The notes under the pieces: generated by a model
What the model saw: only the letters and a program-made list of their open reading frames with translations
Told to the model about the DNA's origin: nothing
Databases searched by the model: none
Assembly: GCF_003325375.1 (NCBI RefSeq)
Contig: NZ_CP030862.1
Location: 1,429,501 to 1,493,500 of the forward strand
DNA length: 64,000 nt
Source of the DNA: Streptomyces globosus
GTDB taxonomy: Bacteria; Actinomycetota; Actinomycetes; Streptomycetales; Streptomycetaceae
Direction: 5' to 3'
Shown: piece by piece, positions 27,488 to 35,561 of the stretch
How the letters are laid out: each line of letters starts with the position of its first letter
Numbering within the stretch: the first letter of the stretch is position 1
Made by a program: the position numbers and the translations under genes

Positions 27488-28206
27488 GCGGCCTGGCCTT
27501 CCGGGGTGTCGCCGGGCGCGCCGGGGCCCGCCGCGGCGGGGCGGCCGTCGAGGAGGGGGAGGGACCGGTCGGCGGTGGCCGCGGTGTCCTCGCCGTGGCC
27601 GGCGAGGACCACGGTGATGCCGTGGGAGCGGGCCGCTGTGGTGAGGGTGCGCAGCAGCATGGCCCGTTCGGCGCGGTGCAGGGGGGCGGTCGGCTCGTCG
27701 GCGAAGACGACGGCCGGCTCGTGGACGAGGGCCCGCGCGAGGGCGGCGCGCTGGGCCTCGGCGCGCGTCAGGGCGCCGGGCCGCTTGCGGGCCAGGCCGC
27801 CGATGTCGAGGCGGTCGAGCCATTCGCAGGCGGTCCGCCTGGCGGTGCGGTGCGCGGTGCCGGCGACGAGCAGCGGCAGGGCGGCGTTCTCCCACACGGT
27901 GAGTTCGGGCAGCAGCGCCGGCTCGGGGCCGATCCAGCCGAACCGGTCGCGGCGCAGCCGTTCGCGGGCGAGGGCGCCCAGGGTGTGGACGGGTACGCCG
28001 TCGAACCAGACCCCGCCGTCCCGGGGGACCAGCCGGCCGGAGAGGCAGTGCAGCAGCGTGGTCTTGCCGCTGCCGCGCGGTCCGGTCACGGCGAGGACCT
28101 CGCCCCGGCGGACGCCGACCGACACCCCGGCGATGCCGGGGGAGCCGTCGTGGGAGTAGTGGACGGACCGGGCCCAGAGCACGTCGCTGTCCGGTGGAGC
28201 CTCCAT
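27469..28206 (-). CDS. ABC transporter ATP-binding protein with a degenerate signature
   Basis: Protein of 245 residues. Walker A is GPRGSGKTT and Walker B AVVFADEPTAPLHRAE, with a switch His in VVLAGHGED. The signature helix reads LTRAEAQRAALARAL in place of LSGGQ, and the Q-loop (GWIGPEPALLPELTVWEN) has no Gln at the usual place. It most resembles MacB/LolD-type exporters. The start is ATG 28206, 8 bases after GGAGG; GTG 28215 is in frame but overlaps that site. It is the first gene of a minus-strand pair with the permease. Confidence 0.8.
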   Translation of the reverse strand: MEAPPDSDVLWARSVHYSHDGSPGIAGVSVGVRRGEVLAVTGPRGSGKTTLLHCLSGRLVPRDGGVWFDGVPVHTLGALARERLRRDRFGWIGPEPALLPELTVWENAALPLLVAGTAHRTARRTACEWLDRLDIGGLARKRPGALTRAEAQRAALARALVHEPAVVFADEPTAPLHRAERAMLLRTLTTAARSHGITVVLAGHGEDTAATADRSLPLLDGRPAAAGPGAPGDTPEGQAACSLSA

Positions 28207-28303
28207 GGCGTACACCTCCGTCCGGGGAACGAAGCGGAGCCCCTTCGGTCACTGGCGTCCGCACTGAGATGTAAGGAGACGGAGGCCGGGATCGGCGACA
28301 GCA

Positions 28304-28351
28304 CACGGCCCGGGTGCCCCGTTCCCACTCGAACGGGGCACCCGGGCCGTG
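28304..28351 (-). terminator. 21-bp hairpin terminator after the aminotransferase gene
   Basis: A perfect 21-bp stem (28304-28324 with 28331-28351) closes a 6-base loop, 22 bases beyond the aminotransferase stop. There is no T-run. It also insulates the ABC gene pair downstream. Confidence 0.85.
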
Positions 28352-28373
28352 GCGTACGGTCCTGCGGGTCCGT

Positions 28374-29753
28374 CTACAGCTTGGTCCACGCCTCGGTGAG
28401 CACGGAGCGCAGGATCCCCTCGATCTCGTCGAAGGTCCCCTGGTCCGCGATCAGCGGCGGGGCCAGCTGCACGACCGGGTCGCCGCGGTCGTCGGCCCGG
28501 CAGTACAGGCCGTTGTCGAAGAGCGCCTTGGAGAGGAAGCCGTACAGGACGCGCTCGGTCTCCTCGTCGGAGAAGGACTCCTTGGTGGTCTTGTCCTTGA
28601 CGAGCTCGATGCCGTAGAAGTACCCGTTGCCGCGGACGTCGCCGACGATCGGCAGGTCGTGCAGCTTCTGGAGGGTCTTCAGGAAGGCGCCCTCGTTGTC
28701 CAGCACGTGCTGGTTGAGGCCTTCCTTGTCGAAGATGTCGAGGTTGGCGAGGGCCACCGCGGAGGACACCGGGTGCCCGCCGAAGGTGTAGCCGTGCAGG
28801 AAGGTGTTGCTGCCCTTGTAGAAGGGCTCGGCGACGCGGTCGGAGACGATGCAGGCGCCGATCGGGGAGTAGCCCGAGGTCATGCCCTTCGCGCAGGTGA
28901 TCATGTCCGGTACGTAGCCGAACTTGTCGCAGGCGAACATCGTGCCGAGGCGGCCGAAGGCGCAGATCGTCTCGTCGGAGACGAGGAGCACGTCGTACGT
29001 GTCGCAGATCTCGCGGACGCGCTGGAAGTAGCCGGGCGGCGGCGGGAAGCAGCCGCCGGCGTTCTGCACGGGCTCCAGGAAGACGGCGGCGACGGTGTCG
29101 GCGCCCTCGAAGAGGATCTGCTGCTCGATCTGGTCGGCGCACCAGCGGCCGAAGGCCTCGGGGTCGTCGCCGTGGATCGGGGCGCGGTAGATGTTGGTGT
29201 TCGGCACCTTGTGCGCGCCGGGGACCAGCGGCTCGAAGGGGGCCTTCAGGGCCGGCAGGCCGGTGATCGACAGGGCGCCCTGCGGGGTGCCGTGGTAGGC
29301 GACCGCGCGGGAGATGACCTTGTACTTGGTCGGCTTGCCCTGGAGCTTGTAGTACTGCTTGGCGAGCTTCCAGGCGGTCTCGACGGCCTCGCCGCCGCCG
29401 GTGGTGAAGAACACCTTGTTCAGGTCGCCCGGGGCGTAGTCCGCGAGGCGCTCGGCGAGCTCCACGGCCTTGGGGTGGGCGTAGGACCACACGGGGAAGA
29501 AGGCGAGCTCCTGGGCCTGCCGGTAGGCGACCTCGGCGAGCTCCTTGCGGCCGTGACCGGCGTTGACCACGAAGAGGCCGGCAAGGCCGTCGAGGTAGCG
29601 CTTGCCCTTGTCGTCGTAGATGTAGGTGCCCTCGCCGCGCACGATGGTGGGGACGGGGGAGTTCTCGTACGACGACATCCGGGTGAAGTGCATCCACAGG
29701 TGGTCGTACGCGGTTTTGGACAGGTCCTGGGTCACGGTTATCGGGTTCCCCAC
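28374..29753 (-). CDS. Class III aminotransferase (probable polyamine/diamine transaminase)
   Basis: PLP-dependent enzyme of 459 residues. The PLP-Lys lies in DMITCAKGMTSGYSPIGAC, the preceding Asp in VLLVSDETICAFGRLG, and the phosphate-contacting GGGEAVETAWKLA near residue 110. Family members transfer the terminal amino group of putrescine, cadaverine or beta-alanine-type substrates to pyruvate or 2-oxoglutarate. The start GTG 29753 lies inside the 3' end of the Lrp gene (16-base overlap), so regulator and enzyme are one operon, divergent to a gamma-aminobutyraldehyde dehydrogenase. That context supports putrescine breakdown. DETI replaces the more usual DEVI/DEVQ. Confidence 0.88.
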   Translation of the reverse strand: MGNPITVTQDLSKTAYDHLWMHFTRMSSYENSPVPTIVRGEGTYIYDDKGKRYLDGLAGLFVVNAGHGRKELAEVAYRQAQELAFFPVWSYAHPKAVELAERLADYAPGDLNKVFFTTGGGEAVETAWKLAKQYYKLQGKPTKYKVISRAVAYHGTPQGALSITGLPALKAPFEPLVPGAHKVPNTNIYRAPIHGDDPEAFGRWCADQIEQQILFEGADTVAAVFLEPVQNAGGCFPPPPGYFQRVREICDTYDVLLVSDETICAFGRLGTMFACDKFGYVPDMITCAKGMTSGYSPIGACIVSDRVAEPFYKGSNTFLHGYTFGGHPVSSAVALANLDIFDKEGLNQHVLDNEGAFLKTLQKLHDLPIVGDVRGNGYFYGIELVKDKTTKESFSDEETERVLYGFLSKALFDNGLYCRADDRGDPVVQLAPPLIADQGTFDEIEGILRSVLTEAWTKL

Positions 29754-30241
29754 ATGTAGGTCTGCTTCTTCAGCTTCAGGTAAACGAAGCTTTCGGTGGA
29801 TCGCACGCCGGGGAGCGCGCGGATCTTCTTGTTGATCGTCTCCAGCAGGTGGTCGTCGTCCTCGCAGACGATTTCCACCATCAGGTCGAAGGAGCCCGCG
29901 GTCATCACCACGTACTCGCACTCGGCCATCTGGGCCAGTGCGTCGGCCACCGGGTCGACGTCGCCCTCGACGTTGATGCCGACCATGGCCTGGCGCCGCA
30001 GACCCACGGTGAGCGGGTCGGTGACGGCGACGATCTGCATGACGCCCTGGTCGAGCAGCTTCTGCACGCGCTGGCGCACGGCGGCTTCCGACAGGCCGAC
30101 GGCCTTGCCGATCGCCGCGTAGGGACGGCGTCCGTCCTCCTGCAGTTGCTCGATGATCGCCAGCGACACAGCATCGACCGAAGGGGACGGCTGCCTGTTC
30201 CTGGAGTCTGCGCTTCGACTGGCCACGACCTCACTCTGCAC
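29738..30241 (-). CDS. Lrp/AsnC-family transcriptional regulator
   Basis: Protein of 167 residues. The N-terminal winged helix-turn-helix is YAAIGKAVGLSEAAVRQRVQKLLDQG and the C-terminal RAM/ACT domain (YVVMTAGSFDLMVEIVCEDDDHL) binds effectors. GTG 30241 is 7 bases after GGAGGA; the upstream TTG 30262 is less likely. It controls, by position, its own operon with the aminotransferase and the divergent aldehyde dehydrogenase. A spaced inverted repeat in the shared gap is a candidate operator. Effector probably an amino acid or polyamine product; not visible. Confidence 0.9.
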   Translation of the reverse strand: MQSEVVASRSADSRNRQPSPSVDAVSLAIIEQLQEDGRRPYAAIGKAVGLSEAAVRQRVQKLLDQGVMQIVAVTDPLTVGLRRQAMVGINVEGDVDPVADALAQMAECEYVVMTAGSFDLMVEIVCEDDDHLLETINKKIRALPGVRSTESFVYLKLKKQTYMWGTR

Positions 30242-30263
30242 GAGGAGTCCTCCGTTCCGCAAG

Positions 30264-30314
30264 ACGAAATCAATGAAATCCGTTGTCCGGGCATCCCGAT
30301 CTTACTGATTTCGT
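30264..30314. promoter_or_regulatory. Candidate Lrp operator pair
   Basis: CGAAATCA at 30265-30272 and its exact complement TGATTTCG at 30306-30313 face each other. With neighbours, 10 of 11 positions match (ACGAAATCAAT against ACTGATTTCGT). Centres are 41 bp apart, about four helical turns. They lie between the divergent Lrp and aldehyde dehydrogenase genes in locally AT-rich DNA. Confidence 0.5.
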
Positions 30315-30333
30315 AGTTCGTGATGGGCGGCCC

Positions 30334-30363
30334 TGTCGAAAGCATCCGCCCAGGAGCTAGGCT
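30334..30363 (+). promoter_or_regulatory. Possible promoter of the aldehyde dehydrogenase gene
   Basis: TGTCGA (30334-30339) and TAGGCT (30358-30363) are 18 bases apart. A start near 30370 would give a leader of about 40 bases with AGGAG at 30396-30400. Confidence 0.4.
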
Positions 30364-30410
30364 TGGGATTCGTCTCAACCATTGGACATGTGATCAGGAG
30401 TGTGGCTGTA

Positions 30411-31850
30411 GTGACCACCGAACTGCGTCGTCTGCGCAACTACATCGGCGGGGAGTTCAAGGACGCCGCCGACGGGCGGACCACCGACGTGGTCAACCCG
30501 GCCACCGGCGAGGTGTACGCCACCGCCCCGCTGTCCGGCCAGGCCGACGTCGACGCCGCCATGGCCGCCGCCGCGGCCGCCTTCCCGGGCTGGCGCGACA
30601 CCACGCCCTCCGAGCGGCAGAAGGCCCTCCTCAAGATCGCCGACGCCTTCGAGGCGCGCGCCGAGGAGCTGGTCGCTGCCGAGTCGGAGAACACCGGCAA
30701 GCCGCTGGGCCTGACCGCCAGCGAGGAGCTGCCCCCGATGGTGGACCAGATCCGCTTCTTCGCGGGCGCGGCCCGCCTGCTGGAGGGCCGCTCCGCCGGC
30801 GAGTACATGGACGGGATGACCTCGATCATCCGCCGCGAGCCGGTCGGCGTCTGCGCCCAGGTCGCCCCGTGGAACTACCCGATGATGATGGCCGTGTGGA
30901 AGTTCGCCCCGGCCATCGCCGCGGGCAACACCGTGGTGCTCAAGCCCTCGGACACCACCCCGGCCTCCACCGTCCTGATGGCCGAGATCATCGACTCGAT
31001 CCTGCCCAAGGGCGTCTTCAACGTCGTCTGCGGCGACCGCGAGACCGGCAAGGCCATGGTCGAGCACGCCGTCCCGGCGATGGCCTCCATCACCGGCTCC
31101 GTCCGCGCCGGCATGCAGGTCGCCGAGAGCGCGTCGAAGGACGTCAAGCGCGTCCACCTGGAGCTCGGCGGCAAGGCGCCCGTCGTGGTCTTCGAGGACG
31201 CCGACATCGCCAAGGCCGTCGAGGACATCGCCGTCGCCGGCTACTTCAACGCCGGCCAGGACTGCACCGCCGCCACCCGCGTCCTCGTGCACGAGTCCGT
31301 CCACGACGAGTTCGTGGCCGCCCTCGCCAAGGCCGCCGCCGACACCAAGACCGGCGCCCCGGACGACGAGGACGTCCTCTACGGCCCCCTGAACAACCCC
31401 AACCAGCTGGCGCAGGTCGCGGGCTTCATCGACCGCCTGCCGGCGCACGCCAAGGTGGAGGCCGGCGGCCACCGCGTCGGCGAGAAGGGCTACTTCTACG
31501 CCCCGACCGTCGTCTCCGGCCTCAAGCAGGACGACGAGATCGTCCAGAACGAGGTCTTCGGCCCCGTCATCACCGTCCAGTCCTTCGCGGACGAGGCCCA
31601 GGCGCTGGAGTACGCGAACGGCGTCGAGTACGCCCTCGCCTCCTCCGTGTGGACCAAGGACCACGCCCGCGCGATGCGCATGTCCAAGCACCTCGACTTC
31701 GGCTGCGTGTGGATCAACACCCACATCCCGCTCGTCGCCGAGATGCCGCACGGCGGCTTCAAGAAGTCCGGCTACGGCAAGGACCTCTCCGCGTACGGCT
31801 TCGAGGACTACACCCGCATCAAGCACGTGATGACCTCGCTCGACGGCTGA
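30411..31850 (+). CDS. Gamma-aminobutyraldehyde dehydrogenase
   Basis: NAD(P)-dependent aldehyde dehydrogenase of 479 residues that would oxidise gamma-aminobutyraldehyde to GABA. The catalytic Glu lies in ELGGKAPVVVFEDAD and the catalytic Cys in FNAGQDCTAATRVLV; the substrate-anchoring PWNYPMMMAVWK segment is typical of aminoaldehyde dehydrogenases. GTG 30411 is 10 bases after AGGAG; GTG 30402 is also in frame but too close. Divergent from the Lrp-aminotransferase operon, and the enzyme would act on the aldehyde that operon produces. A paralogue lies at 37031. Confidence 0.9.
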   Translation: MTTELRRLRNYIGGEFKDAADGRTTDVVNPATGEVYATAPLSGQADVDAAMAAAAAAFPGWRDTTPSERQKALLKIADAFEARAEELVAAESENTGKPLGLTASEELPPMVDQIRFFAGAARLLEGRSAGEYMDGMTSIIRREPVGVCAQVAPWNYPMMMAVWKFAPAIAAGNTVVLKPSDTTPASTVLMAEIIDSILPKGVFNVVCGDRETGKAMVEHAVPAMASITGSVRAGMQVAESASKDVKRVHLELGGKAPVVVFEDADIAKAVEDIAVAGYFNAGQDCTAATRVLVHESVHDEFVAALAKAAADTKTGAPDDEDVLYGPLNNPNQLAQVAGFIDRLPAHAKVEAGGHRVGEKGYFYAPTVVSGLKQDDEIVQNEVFGPVITVQSFADEAQALEYANGVEYALASSVWTKDHARAMRMSKHLDFGCVWINTHIPLVAEMPHGGFKKSGYGKDLSAYGFEDYTRIKHVMTSLDG

Positions 31851-31893
31851 CGCCGGGCCGCGGCCGGAGGGGCTGGTCAACCCGGCCCCGCAC

Positions 31894-31932
31894 GGGGGCG
31901 GGCAGTGGACAATGTGTCCATTGCCCGCCCCC
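31894..31932. terminator. 18-bp bidirectional-looking hairpin
   Basis: An 18-bp stem (31894-31911 with 31915-31932, one G-U pair) has a 3-base ATG loop. It follows the aldehyde dehydrogenase gene and lies 24 bases before the next gene, so it could end the first transcript or attenuate the second. Confidence 0.8.
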
Positions 31933-31956
31933 TCCGCGTTCCCCGAGGCTTCACCC

Positions 31957-33150
31957 ATGCCCGCTCCCGACCCCTCCCGCCGCCGCGTCACGCGCCGCGC
32001 GGCGCTGCGCGGCCTCGGCGCCGCCGGCCTCCTCTCGGCCCTCGCCGGCTGCGGCGTGCCCTCCGCGTACGTCCCCGAGGACCGCCGGGCGGGCGCGGAC
32101 CGCTCCGCGCGCGAGCGGAGCCTCTCCTTCGCCAACTGGCCGATGTACATAGACACCGATGCCGAGGACGGGGAACGCCGGCCCACGCTGGAGGCGTTCA
32201 CGGAGCGCACCGGCATCGGCGTCCGGTACACCGAGGAGATCAACGACAACGACGAGTTCTTCGGCAAGGTCGGCCCCGCCCTGATGAACCGCCAGGAGAC
32301 CGGACACGACCTGGTGGTGGTCAGCGACTGGATGGCCGCCCGCTTCGTCCGCCTGGGCTGGGCGCAGGCGATGGACCGCGCCCGCCAGCCGAACGTCGCC
32401 GAACACCTCGACCCGCAGCTGCGCTCGCCGGCCTTCGACGCAGGGCGCCTGCACACCGTGCCCTGGCAGTCCGGCATCACCGGGATCGCCTACAACCGCA
32501 GGGCCCTCGGCCGGGAGATCCGGTCGGTGCGGGACCTGTGGCACCCGGACCTCGCGGGCCGCGTCACCCTCTTCTCGGGCCTCGACGAGTCGTTCGCGCT
32601 GCTGATGCAGGGCAACGGGGTGGACGTCACCCGCTGGACCGAGGCGGACTTCCACCGGATGTGCGACCAGGTCGAGGAGCTGGTGCGCCGCAGGCACATC
32701 CGCCGCTTCACCGGCAACGACTACACCTCCGACCTCGGCAAGGGGGACGTGCTGGCCTGCCAGGCCTACTCGGGCGACGCGGTCCAACTGCAGGCCGACA
32801 ACCCGGACATCGCGTTCGTCGTGCCGGAGGAGGGCGGCGAGCTGTGGGCGGAGAGCCTCCTCGTCCCCAACCTGGCCCGCCACAAGGCCAATGCGGAGGC
32901 GCTGATCGACCACTACTACGCCCCGGAGGTGGCGGCGGAGCTGGCGGCTGCCGTCGCCTACGTCTGCCCGGTGCCGGCGGCCCGCGAGGTGCTGGCCGCC
33001 TCGCCGGACCGGGAGACGGCGGAACTCGCCGAGAACCCGCTGGTCTTCCCCGACGACGCGATGCGCGGGCGGCTCGCCGTGGCCCGGGACGTCACGGCGG
33101 CGGAGCGCCGCACACTGGCCGGCCGCTGGAACGCCCTCGTCGGGATGTGA
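31957..33150 (+). CDS. Polyamine-type ABC substrate-binding lipoprotein (orphan)
   Basis: Extracytoplasmic binding protein of 397 residues. The N-terminus has twin Arg (RRRVTRRAALRGLG) then a lipobox LAGC (Cys32), suggesting Tat export and lipidation. The mature part is close to the PotD-like protein at 38600: FANWPMYIDTDAED, EEINDNDEFFGK, RRFTGNDYTSDLGKGD and LQADNPDIAFVVPEEGGELW. ATG 31957 is chosen because the in-frame ATG 31912 sits in the hairpin loop. No permease or ATPase lies beside it, so it may feed the potABC system at 39.9-42.8 kb. Confidence 0.87.
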   Translation: MPAPDPSRRRVTRRAALRGLGAAGLLSALAGCGVPSAYVPEDRRAGADRSARERSLSFANWPMYIDTDAEDGERRPTLEAFTERTGIGVRYTEEINDNDEFFGKVGPALMNRQETGHDLVVVSDWMAARFVRLGWAQAMDRARQPNVAEHLDPQLRSPAFDAGRLHTVPWQSGITGIAYNRRALGREIRSVRDLWHPDLAGRVTLFSGLDESFALLMQGNGVDVTRWTEADFHRMCDQVEELVRRRHIRRFTGNDYTSDLGKGDVLACQAYSGDAVQLQADNPDIAFVVPEEGGELWAESLLVPNLARHKANAEALIDHYYAPEVAAELAAAVAYVCPVPAAREVLAASPDRETAELAENPLVFPDDAMRGRLAVARDVTAAERRTLAGRWNALVGM

Positions 33151-33164
33151 TCACCAGCACAGAA

Positions 33165-33200
33165 TTGAACACGTTCGAAGAATTTGCTGAACATGTTCAA
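33165..33200 (+). promoter_or_regulatory. Paired GAAC-N2-GTTC palindromes overlapping a promoter
   Basis: Site 1 is TTGAACACGTTCGAA (33165-33179) and site 2 TGAACATGTTCAA (33188-33200). Centres are 22 bp apart, two helical turns. The -10-like TAGGGT at 33210-33215 follows and ends 6 bases before ATG 33222. Confidence 0.6.
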
Positions 33201-33221
33201 CTCCGGGCGTAGGGTACTGCC

Positions 33222-33692
33222 ATGAGTGAGAGAAACGCCCTCCAGCGGCGGATCCGTGCCTGGCTCGTCCTGTTCGTCGTCTGCCTGGTCCTCAGCGGGC
33301 TCACCGCGTTCCCCCTGGTCACCGAGGTGCGCCTGGCCAACTCCCTGATCGGGCACGAGTGGCTGGCCCGGGTCGGCGAAGGCCTCGACACGGCCGACGC
33401 CCGGTACCCGTTCCTCCTGTACGGCACCGACTGGCTGGCCTTCGCCCACCTCGTGATCGCGGTCTTCTTCTACGGGGTCCTGCGCGACCCCGTCCGCAAC
33501 ATCTGGATCATCGAGGCCGGAATGATCGCCTGCGCCGGCATCGTCCCGCTCGCCCTGATCTGCGGCCAGATCCGCGGCATCCCCCTCGGATGGCGCCTCA
33601 TCGACATCTCGTTCGGGGTCTTCGGCATCATCCCGCTCCTGTTCCTGCGGCGCCTCGTCAAGCGCCTGGAGGCCCTGCCCGCCGCCGCGTGA
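33222..33692 (+). CDS. Small integral membrane protein of unknown function
   Basis: Protein of 156 residues with four predicted membrane helices (WLVLFVVCLVLSGLTAFPLV; FLLYGTDWLAFAHLVIAVFFYGVL; IIEAGMIACAGIVPLALICG; IDISFGVFGIIPLLFL). No family was recognised. There is no Shine-Dalgarno sequence, and TAGGGT is placed for a leaderless transcript. Two palindromes upstream suggest tight repression by a dimeric regulator. It faces the GDPD gene convergently with 27 bases between stops. Confidence 0.75.
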   Translation: MSERNALQRRIRAWLVLFVVCLVLSGLTAFPLVTEVRLANSLIGHEWLARVGEGLDTADARYPFLLYGTDWLAFAHLVIAVFFYGVLRDPVRNIWIIEAGMIACAGIVPLALICGQIRGIPLGWRLIDISFGVFGIIPLLFLRRLVKRLEALPAAA

Positions 33693-33719
33693 CGGCAGCG
33701 CCGCCGAAGACCGGCCGGC

Positions 33720-34409
33720 TCAGCGGCCGGCCGCGGCGCGCACCGCCGCCAGGGCGTCGATCCGGTTCGTGGTGATCGCGTCCACGCCCGCCGCAGCCAG
33801 CCGGCGCATCGTCCGCTTCGTGTCGGCGGTCCACGCCGAGACCCGCAGCCCGTCCCGGTGCAGCGCCTCCACCAGCCCGCGGTCCACCAGCCCGAAGCGG
33901 TAGTTCAGCCAGGCCGGCGCCACCGCGTCGATCAGCACCCGGCGCGGCGGCGACAGCGTCGTCCACGTCAGCGCGATCTCCGCCGCCCGGTCGGCGGCCC
34001 GCACGGCCAGCATCGTGTTCGGGCCCGCGCAGTAGTAGACGCGCTCCCGCGCCCCGCACTCCCCGACCAGGCCGACGACCCTCCGCACCGCCTCCGGGGC
34101 GGCGCCCGGCAGGTCCAGCAGCAGGCGCCCCGGCCCCGCCTCGGCGAGAGCCTGACGCAGCGTCGGCACCCCGCCCTGCGTCAGCTCCGCCAGCTGGGCG
34201 GCCGTCACCTCGTCGAGCCGCACGTCGTGTCCCCACAGCCGCTGCAGCGTCTCGTCGTGGAGGAGGACCGCCTCCCCGTCGCGGGTCAGCCGTACGTCGA
34301 CCTCGACCGCGTCCGCGCCGAGCGCGAACGCCGACCGGATCGACGGGAGCGTGTTCTCGGGGAAGCGGTGGGGATCGCCGCGGTGGGCGACGGCCGTCAG
34401 GGTGCGCAT
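33720..34409 (-). CDS. Glycerophosphodiester phosphodiesterase
   Basis: Protein of 229 residues that would hydrolyse glycerophosphodiesters to glycerol-3-phosphate and an alcohol. The GDPD signature is at the start: AHRGDPHRFPENTLPSIRSAF, then DAVEVDVRLTRDGEAVLLHDET (catalytic His and metal-binding Glu and Asp). No signal peptide, so likely cytoplasmic. ATG 34409 is 7 bases after a -10-like GACAAT (34417-34422 on the minus strand), suggesting leaderless transcription; ATG 34418 is in frame but would split that box. Confidence 0.9.
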   Translation of the reverse strand: MRTLTAVAHRGDPHRFPENTLPSIRSAFALGADAVEVDVRLTRDGEAVLLHDETLQRLWGHDVRLDEVTAAQLAELTQGGVPTLRQALAEAGPGRLLLDLPGAAPEAVRRVVGLVGECGARERVYYCAGPNTMLAVRAADRAAEIALTWTTLSPPRRVLIDAVAPAWLNYRFGLVDRGLVEALHRDGLRVSAWTADTKRTMRRLAAAGVDAITTNRIDALAAVRAAAGR

Positions 34410-34431
34410 GCCGCCCATTGTCCCGCGGCCG

Positions 34432-35457
34432 TCAGCGTGCGAGCCACGCCTCGGTGTACGTGTCGATCTCCTGCGCGATCCGAGCCTTGCCCGCGGTGTC
34501 GAGGAAGGACGCCTCCACCGCGTTCTTCGCGAGTGCGGCGAGGCCGCGCTCGTCGAGGCCGAGCAGCCGGGCGGCCACCGCGTACTCGTTGTTGAGGTCC
34601 GTGCCGAACATCGGCGGGTCGTCGCTGTTGACGGTGACGAGCACGCCCGCCTGCACCATCTCCCGGACCGGGTGCCGGTCCAGGTCCTCCACGGCGCGGG
34701 TCGCGATGTTCGAGGTCGGGCAGACCTCCAGGGCGATGCGGTGCTCCGCCAGGTGGGCCAGCAGCGCGGGGTCCCGAACGGCGCTCGTGCCGTGGCCGAT
34801 CCGCTCGGCGCCGAGGTCGCGCAGGGCGTCCCAGATGGTCTGCGGGCCGGTGGTCTCGCCGGCGTGCGGGACGCTGTGCAGGCCGGCGGCGCGGGCGGCG
34901 TCGAAGTACGGCTTGAACTGCGTGCGGGGCACGCCGATCTCGGGCCCGCCGAGGCCGAAGGAGACCAGCCCCTCCGGGCGCAGGTCGACGGCGAGGCGGG
35001 CGGTCTCCGCGGCGGCCTCCAGGCCGGCCTCGCCGGGGATGTCGAAGCACCAGCGCAGCACGATCCCCAACTCGGCCTCGGCCGCGCGCCGGGCGTCCTC
35101 GATGGCCTCCATGAACGCCTTCTCCTCGATGCCGCGGCGCGTGGAGGAGTAGGGCGTGATGGTCAGTTCCGCGTAGCGGATGTTCTGCCGGGCCATGTCG
35201 CGGGCGACTTCGAACGTCAGCGTGCGGACGTCGTCGGGCGTGCGGACCAGGTCGACCACGGACAGGTAGACCTCGATGAAGTGCGCGAAGTCGGTGAAGG
35301 TGAAGTAGTCGGCGAGCGCCTCCGGGTCGGTCGGCACCCTGGAGTCGGGGTGCCGCGCGGCCAGTTCGGCGACGATGCGGGGGGAGGCCGAGCCGACGTG
35401 GTGCACGTGCAGCTCCGCCTTGGGCAGCCCTGCGATGAAGGGGGTCAGGTCGGGCAC
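34432..35457 (-). CDS. Adenosine deaminase-family enzyme, probable 6-aminodeoxyfutalosine deaminase
   Basis: Zn-dependent amidohydrolase of 341 residues. Motifs are ELHVHHVGSASPRI (HxH metal site), SVPHAGET, RIGHGTSAV and VNSDDPPMFG. The first motif differs from true adenosine deaminases, which have HxHLDG; here HHVG. Streptomycetes make menaquinone by the futalosine route, and from memory a homologue in S. avermitilis (Sav2595) was shown to deaminate 6-aminodeoxyfutalosine instead of adenosine. GTG 35457 is 6 bases after GGAGG. It lies 22 bases upstream of the GDPD gene on the same strand. Confidence 0.82.
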   Translation of the reverse strand: MPDLTPFIAGLPKAELHVHHVGSASPRIVAELAARHPDSRVPTDPEALADYFTFTDFAHFIEVYLSVVDLVRTPDDVRTLTFEVARDMARQNIRYAELTITPYSSTRRGIEEKAFMEAIEDARRAAEAELGIVLRWCFDIPGEAGLEAAAETARLAVDLRPEGLVSFGLGGPEIGVPRTQFKPYFDAARAAGLHSVPHAGETTGPQTIWDALRDLGAERIGHGTSAVRDPALLAHLAEHRIALEVCPTSNIATRAVEDLDRHPVREMVQAGVLVTVNSDDPPMFGTDLNNEYAVAARLLGLDERGLAALAKNAVEASFLDTAGKARIAQEIDTYTEAWLAR

Positions 35458-35561
35458 GACGGGCCTCCGGGGGACGGTGCGGACGGATCGGCCCCCATCG
35501 TAGGCAGCAGGGATCCCCCGGCGGGACGGCATAGCATGGCCGTACGAGAGGGGGGTGCTGC

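Noticed and set aside
33165..33200. LexA SOS boxes upstream of the membrane protein.
   Set aside because: The half-sites are GAAC and GTTC, but the spacing is 2 bases; the actinobacterial LexA box has a spacing of 4.
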